This document shows positions 30,823 to 40,838 of a DNA stretch of 64,000 bases, one piece after another. Numbering within the stretch: the first letter of the stretch is position 1; each line of letters begins with the position of its first letter. The DNA comes from Streptomyces seoulensis (lineage in GTDB: Bacteria; Actinomycetota; Actinomycetes; Streptomycetales; Streptomycetaceae), in contig NZ_CP032229.1 in the NCBI RefSeq assembly GCF_004328625.1, forward strand, positions 1,364,001 through 1,428,000, in the 5' to 3' direction. The notes beneath the pieces are model-generated. The model did not search any database. It saw nothing but the letters and a program-made list of their open reading frames with translations, and was not told the DNA's origin. The translations under genes and the position numbers were made by a program.

Positions 30823-30938
30823 CGGTCTCTCCACAGGTCAGGGGATGTGCAGAGCGACCTTATCGGGGCATGGGGGACGGCCCCGGGGCGGGGGCGGGCG
30901 CCCGAGGCTTCGGCGCCCCCGGACGGGGACGCCTTCGC

Positions 30939-30958
30939 AAACGCTTGCGCAAGCGTTT
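30939..30958. promoter_or_regulatory. Perfect 20-bp palindrome, probable LacI-family operator
   Basis: AAACGCTTGCGCAAGCGTTT is a perfect palindrome with the central CG typical of LacI/GalR operators. It lies 148 bp upstream of the LacI-type regulator gene and 117 bp from the divergent Rieske gene start. Autoregulation of the regulator-kinase pair is the simplest reading. Confidence 0.75.
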
Positions 30959-31105
30959 ACGCACCGGTGGCCGATGGGATACGTTCCCGCCCGTGGGACC
31001 GACGGCGGTCGCCGGGGCCCGCAACCGCCCGCCACGCTCCGGCCGGCGGCCGGGACACGTTCCGGGATCTCGGGATCCCGTGGGATTCGTGGGAGGGGAA
31101 GCGCG

Positions 31106-32188
31106 ATGTCCACCATGGCCGACGTGGCCCGGAGCGCCGGTGTCTCCGTGGCGACCGTCTCCCACGTGCTCAACGGCACGCGCCCGGTACTCCCCCACAC
31201 CCGGCAGGCGGTGCTGGACGCCGTCGAGACCCTCGGCTACACGCCCAACTCCCTCGCCCGCTCCCTGGTGACCTCCCGGACCCGCTCCATCGGGCTCGCG
31301 GTGTCGGCGATCAGCAACCCCTACTTCACCGAGATCCTCCAGGGCGTGGAGGCGGCCGCACTGGAGGCGGGGTACAGCCTGCTCATCGCGGACCCGCACG
31401 ACGACCCCGAGCACGAGCTGAAGGTGGTCCAGCTGCTGCACGGGCGCCGGGTGGACGGCATGATCGTCGCGCCCTCCGCCGAGCCGGGCGGACTCGTGGC
31501 GTACCTCCGGCGCCAGGCCGTGCCGACGGTGCTGCTGGACCGGGTGCTGGGCCCGGCCGGCCCGGGGCAGGAGCCGTTCGACCAGGTGTGCGCCGAGAAC
31601 TCCGGGCCCATGGCCGAGCTGGTCACCCACCTCGCCTCCTTGGGACACCGGCGGATCGGCCTGGTCGCCGGGCTGCCGGGGCTCAGCACCACGGACGAGC
31701 GGATCGCGGGGTACCGGCAGGGCCTCGCGGCGGCGGGGCTCGACGCCGACGACGCCCTCGTGGTGTCCGGCAGCTCCGAGGCCACGGGTGCCGAGCGGGC
31801 CACGGCCGCGCTGCTCGCCCTGCCCGCCGCGCCCACGGCGCTGGTCACCGCCAACAACGCGATGACGATCGGTGCCCTGCGCGCCCTGCGGGAGCGTGGC
31901 CTGGGCGTGCCCGGCGACATCGCCCTCGCCTGCTTCGACGACTTCGCCTGGGCCGACCTGTTCGCACCCCGGCTCACCGCGATCGCCCAGCCCAGCCGGG
32001 AGATGGGCGCGCGGGCCGTCCGGGTGCTGCTGGACCGCCTGGCGGCGCCGGACCGGGAGGCCAGGACGGTACGGCTGCCCTGCGCCTTCGTCCACCGCGC
32101 CTCCTGCGGCTGCCCGGAGCCCCGGCCGGGAGACGCCGGGAGCAGCATGGAATCGACCTCGCAGTCCGAGAAGGGAACCACCCCGTGA
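31106..32188 (+). CDS. LacI-family transcriptional regulator
   Basis: A 360-residue repressor-type regulator. The N terminus is a classical LacI HTH plus hinge (MADVARSAGVSVATVSHVLNG, then LGYTPNSLARSLVTSRT). The periplasmic-binding-protein-like effector domain follows (IGLAVSAISNPYFTEILQGVE, GHRRIGLVAG, DIALACFDDFAWADLF). It ends in a tail after a Cys-containing SCGCPEP segment. The frame is open upstream, but ATG at 31106 has GGGAGGGG before it and begins the HTH. It overlaps the next kinase gene by GTGA, so the regulator probably controls use of the sugar that this kinase phosphorylates. A 20-bp palindrome upstream is the likely operator. The effector is unknown. Confidence 0.95.
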   Translation: MSTMADVARSAGVSVATVSHVLNGTRPVLPHTRQAVLDAVETLGYTPNSLARSLVTSRTRSIGLAVSAISNPYFTEILQGVEAAALEAGYSLLIADPHDDPEHELKVVQLLHGRRVDGMIVAPSAEPGGLVAYLRRQAVPTVLLDRVLGPAGPGQEPFDQVCAENSGPMAELVTHLASLGHRRIGLVAGLPGLSTTDERIAGYRQGLAAAGLDADDALVVSGSSEATGAERATAALLALPAAPTALVTANNAMTIGALRALRERGLGVPGDIALACFDDFAWADLFAPRLTAIAQPSREMGARAVRVLLDRLAAPDREARTVRLPCAFVHRASCGCPEPRPGDAGSSMESTSQSEKGTTP

Positions 32189-33096
32189 TCGTCGTCGCCG
32201 GTGAGGCACTGATCGACCTGGTACCGCAGGGCCGTGGCGCCCTGGCCGGCCTCCGGCCCGCGCTCGGCGGCGGCCCGTTCAACACCGCCGTGGCCCTCGG
32301 CCGGCTGGGCTCGCCGACCGCCTTCGCCTCCCGCACCTCGCACGACGCCTTCGGCGAGGCCCTGCTCGACGGGCTGCGGCAGGCCGGGGTGGACGTGTCC
32401 GCGGTCCAGCGCGGCCCGGAGCCGACCACGCTCGCGGTGGCCACCATCGACTCCGGCGGCTCGGCGGCCTACTCCTTCTACGTCGAGGGCACCGCCGACC
32501 GCCTCTTCACCACCCCGGCCGCCCTGCCCGAGGGCACCCGCGCGGTGTCCTTCGGCACCTGCTCGCTCGCCCTGGAACCGGGGGCGAGCGCCTACGAGGC
32601 ACTGATGCGGTCGGCCGCCGGTCAGGGCCTGTTCACCGCGCTCGACCCCAACATCCGGGCGGGCCTGATCCCGGACGCGGACGCCTACCGCGAGCGGTTC
32701 CGGGGCTGGCTGCCCTCGGTGACGCTGCTGAAGCTGTCCGAGGAGGACGCCGAGTGGCTCGGCGGTACCCCGCGCGAGTGGCTGGCGGCGGGCCCCTCCG
32801 CCGTGGTCGTCACGCGGGGCGGTGACGGCCTCACCGTCTTCACCGCCGACGGCGCGGAGCACCGGGTGCCCGGCGAGAAGGTCGACGTCGTGGACACCAT
32901 CGGCGCCGGGGACACCGTGAACGCGGCCCTGCTGCACGGCCTGTCCACCCTGGACGCGCTGTCCGCGCGGGCGCTCGCCGGGCTGCACCCGGACACCTGG
33001 CGACGGCTGCTCGGCTTCGCCGCGCGAGCGGCGGCGATCACCTGCTCCCGGGCGGGCGCGGAGCCGCCGTACGCCGCCGAGCTGGGCGAACTGTGA
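32185..33096 (+). CDS. PfkB-family carbohydrate kinase (fructokinase-like)
   Basis: A 303-residue ribokinase/PfkB-family enzyme. The N terminus has IVVAGEALIDLVP and the first signature GGGPFNTAVALGRLG; the second signature is DTIGAGDTVNAALLHG with the catalytic aspartate in GAGD; ALDPNIRAGLIPD is also typical of fructokinases. The substrate is inferred to be a hexose such as fructose, by resemblance only. The GTG start overlaps the stop of the LacI regulator by 4 nt, so the two are coupled. No transporter gene adjoins, so sugar uptake must be encoded elsewhere. A very strong hairpin follows. Confidence 0.92.
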   Translation: MIVVAGEALIDLVPQGRGALAGLRPALGGGPFNTAVALGRLGSPTAFASRTSHDAFGEALLDGLRQAGVDVSAVQRGPEPTTLAVATIDSGGSAAYSFYVEGTADRLFTTPAALPEGTRAVSFGTCSLALEPGASAYEALMRSAAGQGLFTALDPNIRAGLIPDADAYRERFRGWLPSVTLLKLSEEDAEWLGGTPREWLAAGPSAVVVTRGGDGLTVFTADGAEHRVPGEKVDVVDTIGAGDTVNAALLHGLSTLDALSARALAGLHPDTWRRLLGFAARAAAITCSRAGAEPPYAAELGEL

Positions 33097-33110
33097 CCCG
33101 CTGAAACGGC

Positions 33111-33150
33111 GAGCGGCGCCTCGCGGGAGGAGTCCCGCGAGGCGCCGCTC
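33111..33150. terminator. Bidirectional terminator between sugar kinase and uvrA
   Basis: A perfect 18-bp stem (GAGCGGCGCCTCGCGGGA and its complement) with a 4-nt GGAG loop lies midway between two convergent genes. It can serve both strands. Confidence 0.85.
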
Positions 33151-33166
33151 GTACGAAGGTCCGCCG

Positions 33167-36172
<3,006 letters not shown>

Positions 36173-36229
36173 GCCGGTCCGCACCTTTCTTCAGAGAAGT
36201 GACAGGGGCCGAGGCCCCGTGCTTCTTCG

Positions 36230-36252
36230 AGCCTAGGGGGAGCCACTGACAA
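36230..36252 (-). promoter_or_regulatory. RecA-NDp-type DNA-damage promoter of uvrA
   Basis: TTGTCAGTG (36252-36244), 8 nt, TAGGCT (36235-36230) on the minus strand, a full match to the PafBC-type damage promoter consensus. No LexA-type box was found near it. Confidence 0.85.
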
Positions 36253-36397
36253 CGCCGGTCGGATTCCCGGATGCATAACAATCCCCAGCTATCCAGCATG
36301 CCCGACGCCGCTCCCGACGATATAGCACGCGCTTTCGAATTACGGAGGATGTTCGCCACCTTCACCCGAAGGAGTGGTCCCGCTAGGGTCGGGCCTC

Positions 36398-37084
36398 ATG
36401 ACCGATCACGCTCATGACCTGGCCCGTGTACAGGAAGCGACGGAACGGCTGCTCAGCGCGGCCGCCGCACTGGACAACGCGGCACTGGCCGAGCCGTCAC
36501 GGCTTCCGGGCTGGACGCGCGGACATGTCCTCGCTCACATCGCCCGCAACGCCGACGCCCTCGTGAACGTCCTCGAGGGCCGCCCGATGTACGTGAGCGC
36601 CGAGACCCGCGACGCCGACATCGAGCGGGACGCGCCGCGCCCCCTGGAGACCCACCTCACCGACGTGCGCGACAGCGCGGCCCGGTTCGACGCGGCCGGC
36701 GCGGCGCAGGGCGACTGGGACCGCGAGGTGGAGCTGCGCAACGGCATCACCGACATCGCGGCCCGGCTGCCCTTCCGGCGCTGGGCCGAGATCGAGCTGC
36801 ACCACGTGGACCTCGGCGCCGGTCACGAGCTGGAGGACCTCCCGGCCGAGTTCACCGAGCGCGAGACGGAGTTCCTGGCCCGGCGCTTCCTGGGCCACGC
36901 GGACGTGCCCGCGACGCGGCTGAGCGACGGCACCCGGACCTGGGACACCGGACAGGAGGCCGATGATCCCGAGATCACCGTCACCGGGACGCCGGCCGAC
37001 CTGCTGGGCTGGCTCGCCGGGCGCCGCGAGGGGACCGCGCTGGAGGTGAAGGGCGGCGAGCTGCCCGCACTGCCCCCGCTGTGA
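36398..37084 (+). CDS. Mycothiol-dependent maleylpyruvate isomerase-family protein (DinB-like)
   Basis: A 228-residue member of the actinobacterial MDMPI family, in which a DinB-like four-helix bundle binds metal and often mycothiol as a cofactor for isomerisation or detoxification. Residues 1-150 contain the family pattern LPGWTRGHVLAHIARNADAL and RWAEIELHHVDLG, whose histidines are the usual metal ligands. The C-terminal part (ITVTGTPADLLGWLAGR) is the SCP2-like domain. The substrate is not known. Promoter-like TTCACC (36361-36366), 17 nt, TAGGGT (36384-36389) ends 8 nt before the ATG, so the transcript is probably leaderless; GTG at 36374 is the less likely alternative start. Confidence 0.85.
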   Translation: MTDHAHDLARVQEATERLLSAAAALDNAALAEPSRLPGWTRGHVLAHIARNADALVNVLEGRPMYVSAETRDADIERDAPRPLETHLTDVRDSAARFDAAGAAQGDWDREVELRNGITDIAARLPFRRWAEIELHHVDLGAGHELEDLPAEFTERETEFLARRFLGHADVPATRLSDGTRTWDTGQEADDPEITVTGTPADLLGWLAGRREGTALEVKGGELPALPPL

Positions 37085-37130
37085 CACGGCGCCGGGCCGC
37101 CAACCCCCGCCCCGCTATAGGCTGATCGTC

Positions 37131-37787
37131 ATGACGTACAGCGGCGAGGTCAGGGTCGGCGGTCCGGCGGACGTGCACGAGCTGAAGGACCTGATGATCA
37201 CGAAGGTCGCGGTCGGCCCGATGAACAACAACGCGTATCTGCTGCGTTGCCGGGCCACCGACGAGCAGCTCCTGATCGACGCGGCCGCCGAGCCGCACAC
37301 CCTCCTCACCATGATCGGCGAGGACGGCATCGCCTCCGTCGTCACCACCCATCAGCACGGTGACCACTGGCAGGCCCTCGGCGAGGTCGTCGGCGCCACC
37401 GGCGCCCGTACGTACGCCGGCCGGGAGGACGCCCCGGGCATCCCGGTCGCCACCGATGTGCCGGTGGACGACGGGGACGTCATCCGGGTCGGACAGGTCG
37501 AGCTGACCGCGCGCCATCTCGTCGGGCACACGCCGGGCTCCATCGCGCTGGTCTACGACGACCCGCACGGCCACCCGCACGTCTTCACCGGCGACTGCCT
37601 CTTCCCCGGCGGCGTGGGCAACACCCACCAGGACCCCGAGGCGTTCGCCAGCCTGATCCGGGACGTCGAGACGAAGATCTTCGACGCGCTGCCGGACGAG
37701 ACCTGGGTCTACCCGGGCCACGGCGACGACACCAGCCTCGGGGCCGAGCGCCCGCATCTGCCGGAGTGGCACGCGCGCGGCTGGTGA
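37131..37787 (+). CDS. Metallo-beta-lactamase-fold hydrolase
   Basis: A 218-residue MBL-fold protein of the glyoxalase II-like group. It has the metal motif THQHGDHW (HxHxDH, near residues 67-72), the bridging aspartate in TGDCLFPGG, and the later histidine in YPGHGDDTSL. Substrates are probably thioesters or similar; neighbouring mycothiol-dependent enzymes make a mycothiol-linked thioester possible, but that is inference. It follows the MDMPI gene by 46 bp. It also seems to have its own leaderless promoter: TAGGCT (37118-37123) ends 7 nt before the ATG. It is convergent with aroQ, with only 13 nt between stops. Confidence 0.88.
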   Translation: MTYSGEVRVGGPADVHELKDLMITKVAVGPMNNNAYLLRCRATDEQLLIDAAAEPHTLLTMIGEDGIASVVTTHQHGDHWQALGEVVGATGARTYAGREDAPGIPVATDVPVDDGDVIRVGQVELTARHLVGHTPGSIALVYDDPHGHPHVFTGDCLFPGGVGNTHQDPEAFASLIRDVETKIFDALPDETWVYPGHGDDTSLGAERPHLPEWHARGW

Positions 37788-37800
37788 GCCGGGACGGCGC

Positions 37801-38274
37801 TCAGGCGTCGGCCCGCGCCGACCCCGCCAGCGTGGCGATCCGCTCCACCGCGAAGACGTACCCCTGCACCCCGCAGCCCGCGATCACCCCGTCGGCGCGC
37901 AGCGAGACGTAGGAGTGGTGCCGGAAGGACTCGCGCTGGTGGATGTTGGAGATGTGGACCTCCACCACAGGCAGGCCGTCGCAGGTGTTGAGCGCGTCCA
38001 GGATCGCCACCGAGGTGTGCGAGTAGGCGCCGGGGTTGATGACGATCCCGGCGTGGCCGAGCCGTGCCTCGTGGATCCAGTCGATCAGCTGTCCCTCGTG
38101 GTTGGACTGCCGGCAGTCCACCGTGCCGCCGTACGCGGCCGCCGTCTCGGCGCACATGGTCTCCACGTCGGCCAGCGTGTCCTTGCCGTAGATCTCGGGC
38201 TGTCGCTGGCCGAGGAGGTTCAGGTTGGGCCCGTTGAGGATCATGATCGGGGCGCTGGCCAGGCTGCGGGGCAC
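37801..38274 (-). CDS. aroQ: 3-dehydroquinate dehydratase, type II
   Basis: Dehydrates 3-dehydroquinate to 3-dehydroshikimate in the shikimate pathway (or in quinate catabolism). The 157-residue product is typical of the dodecameric type II enzyme. It shows [19 protein letters not shown] with the catalytic tyrosine (in PEIYG), the substrate-binding [23 protein letters not shown], and the catalytic histidine in [12 protein letters not shown]. It stands alone, with no other aro gene next to it. The start at 38274 is the first ATG; GTG/ATG alternatives within ten codons exist. Confidence 0.96.
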   Translation of the reverse strand: MPRSLASAPIMILNGPNLNLLGQRQPEIYGKDTLADVETMCAETAAAYGGTVDCRQSNHEGQLIDWIHEARLGHAGIVINPGAYSHTSVAILDALNTCDGLPVVEVHISNIHQRESFRHHSYVSLRADGVIAGCGVQGYVFAVERIATLAGSARADA

Positions 38275-38380
38275 GGTGGTTTCCTCCGGTGCGTCGGGGC
38301 GGCCGGCGGGGCGGCCACGGGTCGCACCCGGTCTATCACGGGCCGCCGGACGACCCGCGGGCCCGGTGGAGCGCTGTCGG

Positions 38381-39481
38381 CTACGGGTTGAGGGCCAGCT
38401 CCAGGTAGGCGGCGAAGATGACCAGGTGGACGCCTCCCTGGAGCGGGGTGGCGCGGCCGGGTACGACCGTGAGCGAGGCGACCACCACGGTGAGCGCGAG
38501 CAGCAGCATGTGCGTGGAGCCCAGGCCCAGCACGAGCGGTCCGGTCAGCCAGATCGACGCCAGGGCGACGGCCGGGATGGTCAGTCCGATGCTCGCCATG
38601 GCGGAGCCCAGCGCGAGGTTGAGGCTGGTCTGCACCCGGTCGCGGCGGGCTGCGCGCAGCGCGGCGATGGTCTCCGGGAGCAGCACGAGCAGGGCGATGA
38701 TCACACCGACGACCGCAGGGGGCAGCCCCGCGCTCTCCACCCCGGACTCGATGGTGGGCGAGACGCCCTTGGCGAGTCCGACCACGCCGACCAGGGCGAG
38801 GCCGAGCAGACCGAGGCTGATCCAGGCCCGGCGGGCGGTCGGGGGTGCCGCGTGGTCGGCCCCGGTGATGGGGTCGCCCTCCTTGGTGACCGGCAGGAAG
38901 TAGTCGCGGTGCCGCACGGTCTGGGTGGTGACGAAGAGTCCGTAGAGGATCAGCGAGGAGAAGGCCGCGAACGTCAGTTGCACGGAGGAGAACTCGGGGC
39001 CGGGCTTGCTGGTCGTGAAGGTCGGCAGCACCAGGCTGAGGGTGGCCAGGGTGGCGACCGTCGCCAGGGCGGCTCCGGTGCCCTCGGGGTTGAAGACGGC
39101 GGTGCCGTGGCGCAGCGAGCCGACCAGCAGGCAGATGCCGACGATGCCGTTGCAGGTGATCATCACGGCGGCGAACACCGTGTCGCGGGCCAGCGTGGCG
39201 CTCTTGTCACCGCCGTCCACCATGAGGGTCACGATCAACGCCACCTCGATGATGGTGACGGCGACGGCGAGCACCAGGGAACCGAAGGGTTCGCCCACCC
39301 GGTGGGCGACGACCTCGGCGTGGTGCACGGCGGCCAGTACGGATCCGGCGAGCACGAGGGTGACCAGGGCGACGACCGCGCCGGGCAGGCCGCGGCCCCA
39401 GGTGAAGACCAGGAGGACGATTGCGAGCACCGGCACGAGGAGCGTCCACCGCGTGGCGAGCGACCTGAACCGAGTGATCAT
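38381..39481 (-). CDS. Calcium/proton antiporter (ChaA/CAX family)
   Basis: A 366-residue integral membrane cation exchanger with about 11 hydrophobic segments. The two CaCA-superfamily alpha repeats are visible as [15 protein letters not shown] in the first half and [40 protein letters not shown] in the second, each with the conserved glutamate. It should expel Ca2+ (or other divalent or monovalent cations) in exchange for protons. It lies next to terC and two TerD-type genes on the same strand, and TerD domains bind Ca2+, so a shared role in metal or Ca2+ handling is plausible but inferred. Confidence 0.9.
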   Translation of the reverse strand: MITRFRSLATRWTLLVPVLAIVLLVFTWGRGLPGAVVALVTLVLAGSVLAAVHHAEVVAHRVGEPFGSLVLAVAVTIIEVALIVTLMVDGGDKSATLARDTVFAAVMITCNGIVGICLLVGSLRHGTAVFNPEGTGAALATVATLATLSLVLPTFTTSKPGPEFSSVQLTFAAFSSLILYGLFVTTQTVRHRDYFLPVTKEGDPITGADHAAPPTARRAWISLGLLGLALVGVVGLAKGVSPTIESGVESAGLPPAVVGVIIALLVLLPETIAALRAARRDRVQTSLNLALGSAMASIGLTIPAVALASIWLTGPLVLGLGSTHMLLLALTVVVASLTVVPGRATPLQGGVHLVIFAAYLELALNP

Positions 39482-39614
39482 GCAGTGATGGTGGCAGAGG
39501 CGTACAGGGTTCGCATTCCGTTCGTTTCGTCCGGCGCACCGCCGAGGCGGGCGCGGTGGGTCCGCCGGGCGGCACCTTCCCTCGCGGGCCGGTGCCGCTC
39601 GGGCGGCGAAAGGG

Positions 39615-40610
39615 TCAGGCGTCGATGCTGTCCTTGTAGGCGTCGCCGCCTCCGGCCGCCTCGGCGGCGGCCTGCTTCCTGGAGGCGATGAGGCTGGTGA
39701 TCGTGGTGATGACCAGCACGCCGCAGATCACGGCCAGGGAGACCGGGATGCTGATCTCCGGGACATGCACCCCCAGCTCGTGCAGAGCGTGCAGCACCAG
39801 CTTGACGCCGATGAAGCCGAGGATGACCGACAGGCCGTAGGACAGGTGGACCAGCTTCTTCAGCAGGCCACCGATGAGGAAGTAGAGCTGGCGCAGACCC
39901 ATCAGGGCGAAGGCGTTCGCGGTGAAGACGATGTACGGGTCCTGCGTCAGGCCGAAGATCGCGGGGATGGAGTCCAGCGCGAACAGCACGTCGGTGGTGC
40001 CGATGGCGAGCATCACGACCAGCATCGGGGTCATGACCCGCTTGCCGTTCTCCTCGATCCACAGCTTGGTGCCGTGGTACCGGTCGGCGACACCGAACCT
40101 GCGCTCGGCGGCCTTCAGCAGCTTGTTCTCCTCGTACTCCTCGTCCTCGTGATCGGCGCGGGCCTCCTGGATGAGCTTCCAGGCGGTCCAGATCAGGAAG
40201 GCGCCGAAGATGAAGAACACCCAGGAGAAGCTGGCGATGATCGCCGCGCCGGCAGCGATGAAGACGGCCCGCAGGACCAGGGCTATGAGCACACCGAAGA
40301 GCAGGACCCGCTGCTGGTACTGCGCGGGCACCGCGAACTTCGACATGATCAGGACGAAGACGAAGAGGTTGTCGACACTCAGCGACTTCTCGGTGATGAA
40401 GCCGGCGAAGAACTCCCCGGCGGGCTGGGCGCCGCCGAAGTAGAACAGTCCGAGGCCGAAGAGTCCGGCCAGGGCGATCCAGACGGCTGTCCAGATGCCC
40501 GCTTCCTTGATGGACACCTCATGCGGCTTGCGGCCGATGAAGAAGTCCACCGCGATCAGGGCTGCCAGCCCCACGATGGTCAAGACCCACAGGGTCATCG
40601 AGACGTCCAC
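39615..40610 (-). CDS. terC: TerC-family membrane protein (Alx-like, probable Mn2+ exporter)
   Basis: A 331-residue membrane protein of the TerC/Alx family, members of which export manganese and protect metalloenzymes of the exoplasm. It has nine or so hydrophobic helices with the family motifs EKSLSVDNLFVFVLIMSKF and GTTDVLFALDSIPAIFG, whose acidic residues lie within the membrane. GTG at 40610 has GGAGGT only 3 nt before it; ATG at 40598 is an alternative. A probable yybP-ykoY manganese riboswitch precedes it at 40657-40751, which supports a Mn2+ role. Neighbours are a CAX exchanger and TerD genes. Confidence 0.93.
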   Translation of the reverse strand: MDVSMTLWVLTIVGLAALIAVDFFIGRKPHEVSIKEAGIWTAVWIALAGLFGLGLFYFGGAQPAGEFFAGFITEKSLSVDNLFVFVLIMSKFAVPAQYQQRVLLFGVLIALVLRAVFIAAGAAIIASFSWVFFIFGAFLIWTAWKLIQEARADHEDEEYEENKLLKAAERRFGVADRYHGTKLWIEENGKRVMTPMLVVMLAIGTTDVLFALDSIPAIFGLTQDPYIVFTANAFALMGLRQLYFLIGGLLKKLVHLSYGLSVILGFIGVKLVLHALHELGVHVPEISIPVSLAVICGVLVITTITSLIASRKQAAAEAAGGGDAYKDSIDA

Positions 40611-40656
40611 TGCACCTCCGGCATCACGTCACGGCAAACATCAGCGTTGTCGCTGC

Positions 40657-40751
40657 CGGAGGTCTCTTCCACCCGGGGAACGGGCCGGCGTCCCGGGATC
40701 CATGGGGATCCGTACTGACGGGTGCGCCGCATCAGGGAGTACTCCCCTCCG
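40657..40751 (-). promoter_or_regulatory. Probable yybP-ykoY manganese riboswitch upstream of terC
   Basis: Minus-strand RNA of about 95 nt. CGGAGG at the 5' end pairs perfectly with CCTCCG at the 3' end. The 5' junction reads GGGGAGTA, the hallmark of this class, and the 3' junction GAAGAGACC corresponds to the GA-rich loop that with it forms the Mn2+ site. GC-rich internal helices (for example CCCGGG/CCCGGG arms) lie between. It ends 47 nt before the terC start. High Mn2+ would be expected to raise terC expression. Confidence 0.75.
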
Positions 40752-40797
40752 CACGAACACGGTAGCGCAATCACCAAGGAAGAGTAAAGAGAAAGGC

Positions 40798-40838
40798 AAA
40801 GTAAAGACCAAGTGAGCAGCTCAGAGGTTCTTTACTTT
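40798..40838 (-). terminator. AT-rich inverted repeat at the end of the TerD-ATPase gene
   Basis: AAAGTAAAGA (40798-40807) and TCTTTACTTT (40829-40838) form a perfect 10-bp pair, extended by a CC/GG, around a 21-nt loop. The second arm covers the stop codon of the upstream gene. Another TCTTTACT copy follows on the minus strand. The AT-richness is striking in this genome; it could be a terminator or a regulator site near the terC promoter. Confidence 0.5.

Noticed and set aside
36173..36400. LexA (SOS) box in the uvrA control region
   Set aside because: TTCGAATT and GATGTTCG fragments are present but no GAAC-N4-GTTC palindrome; the damage promoter of the other type explains the region better.
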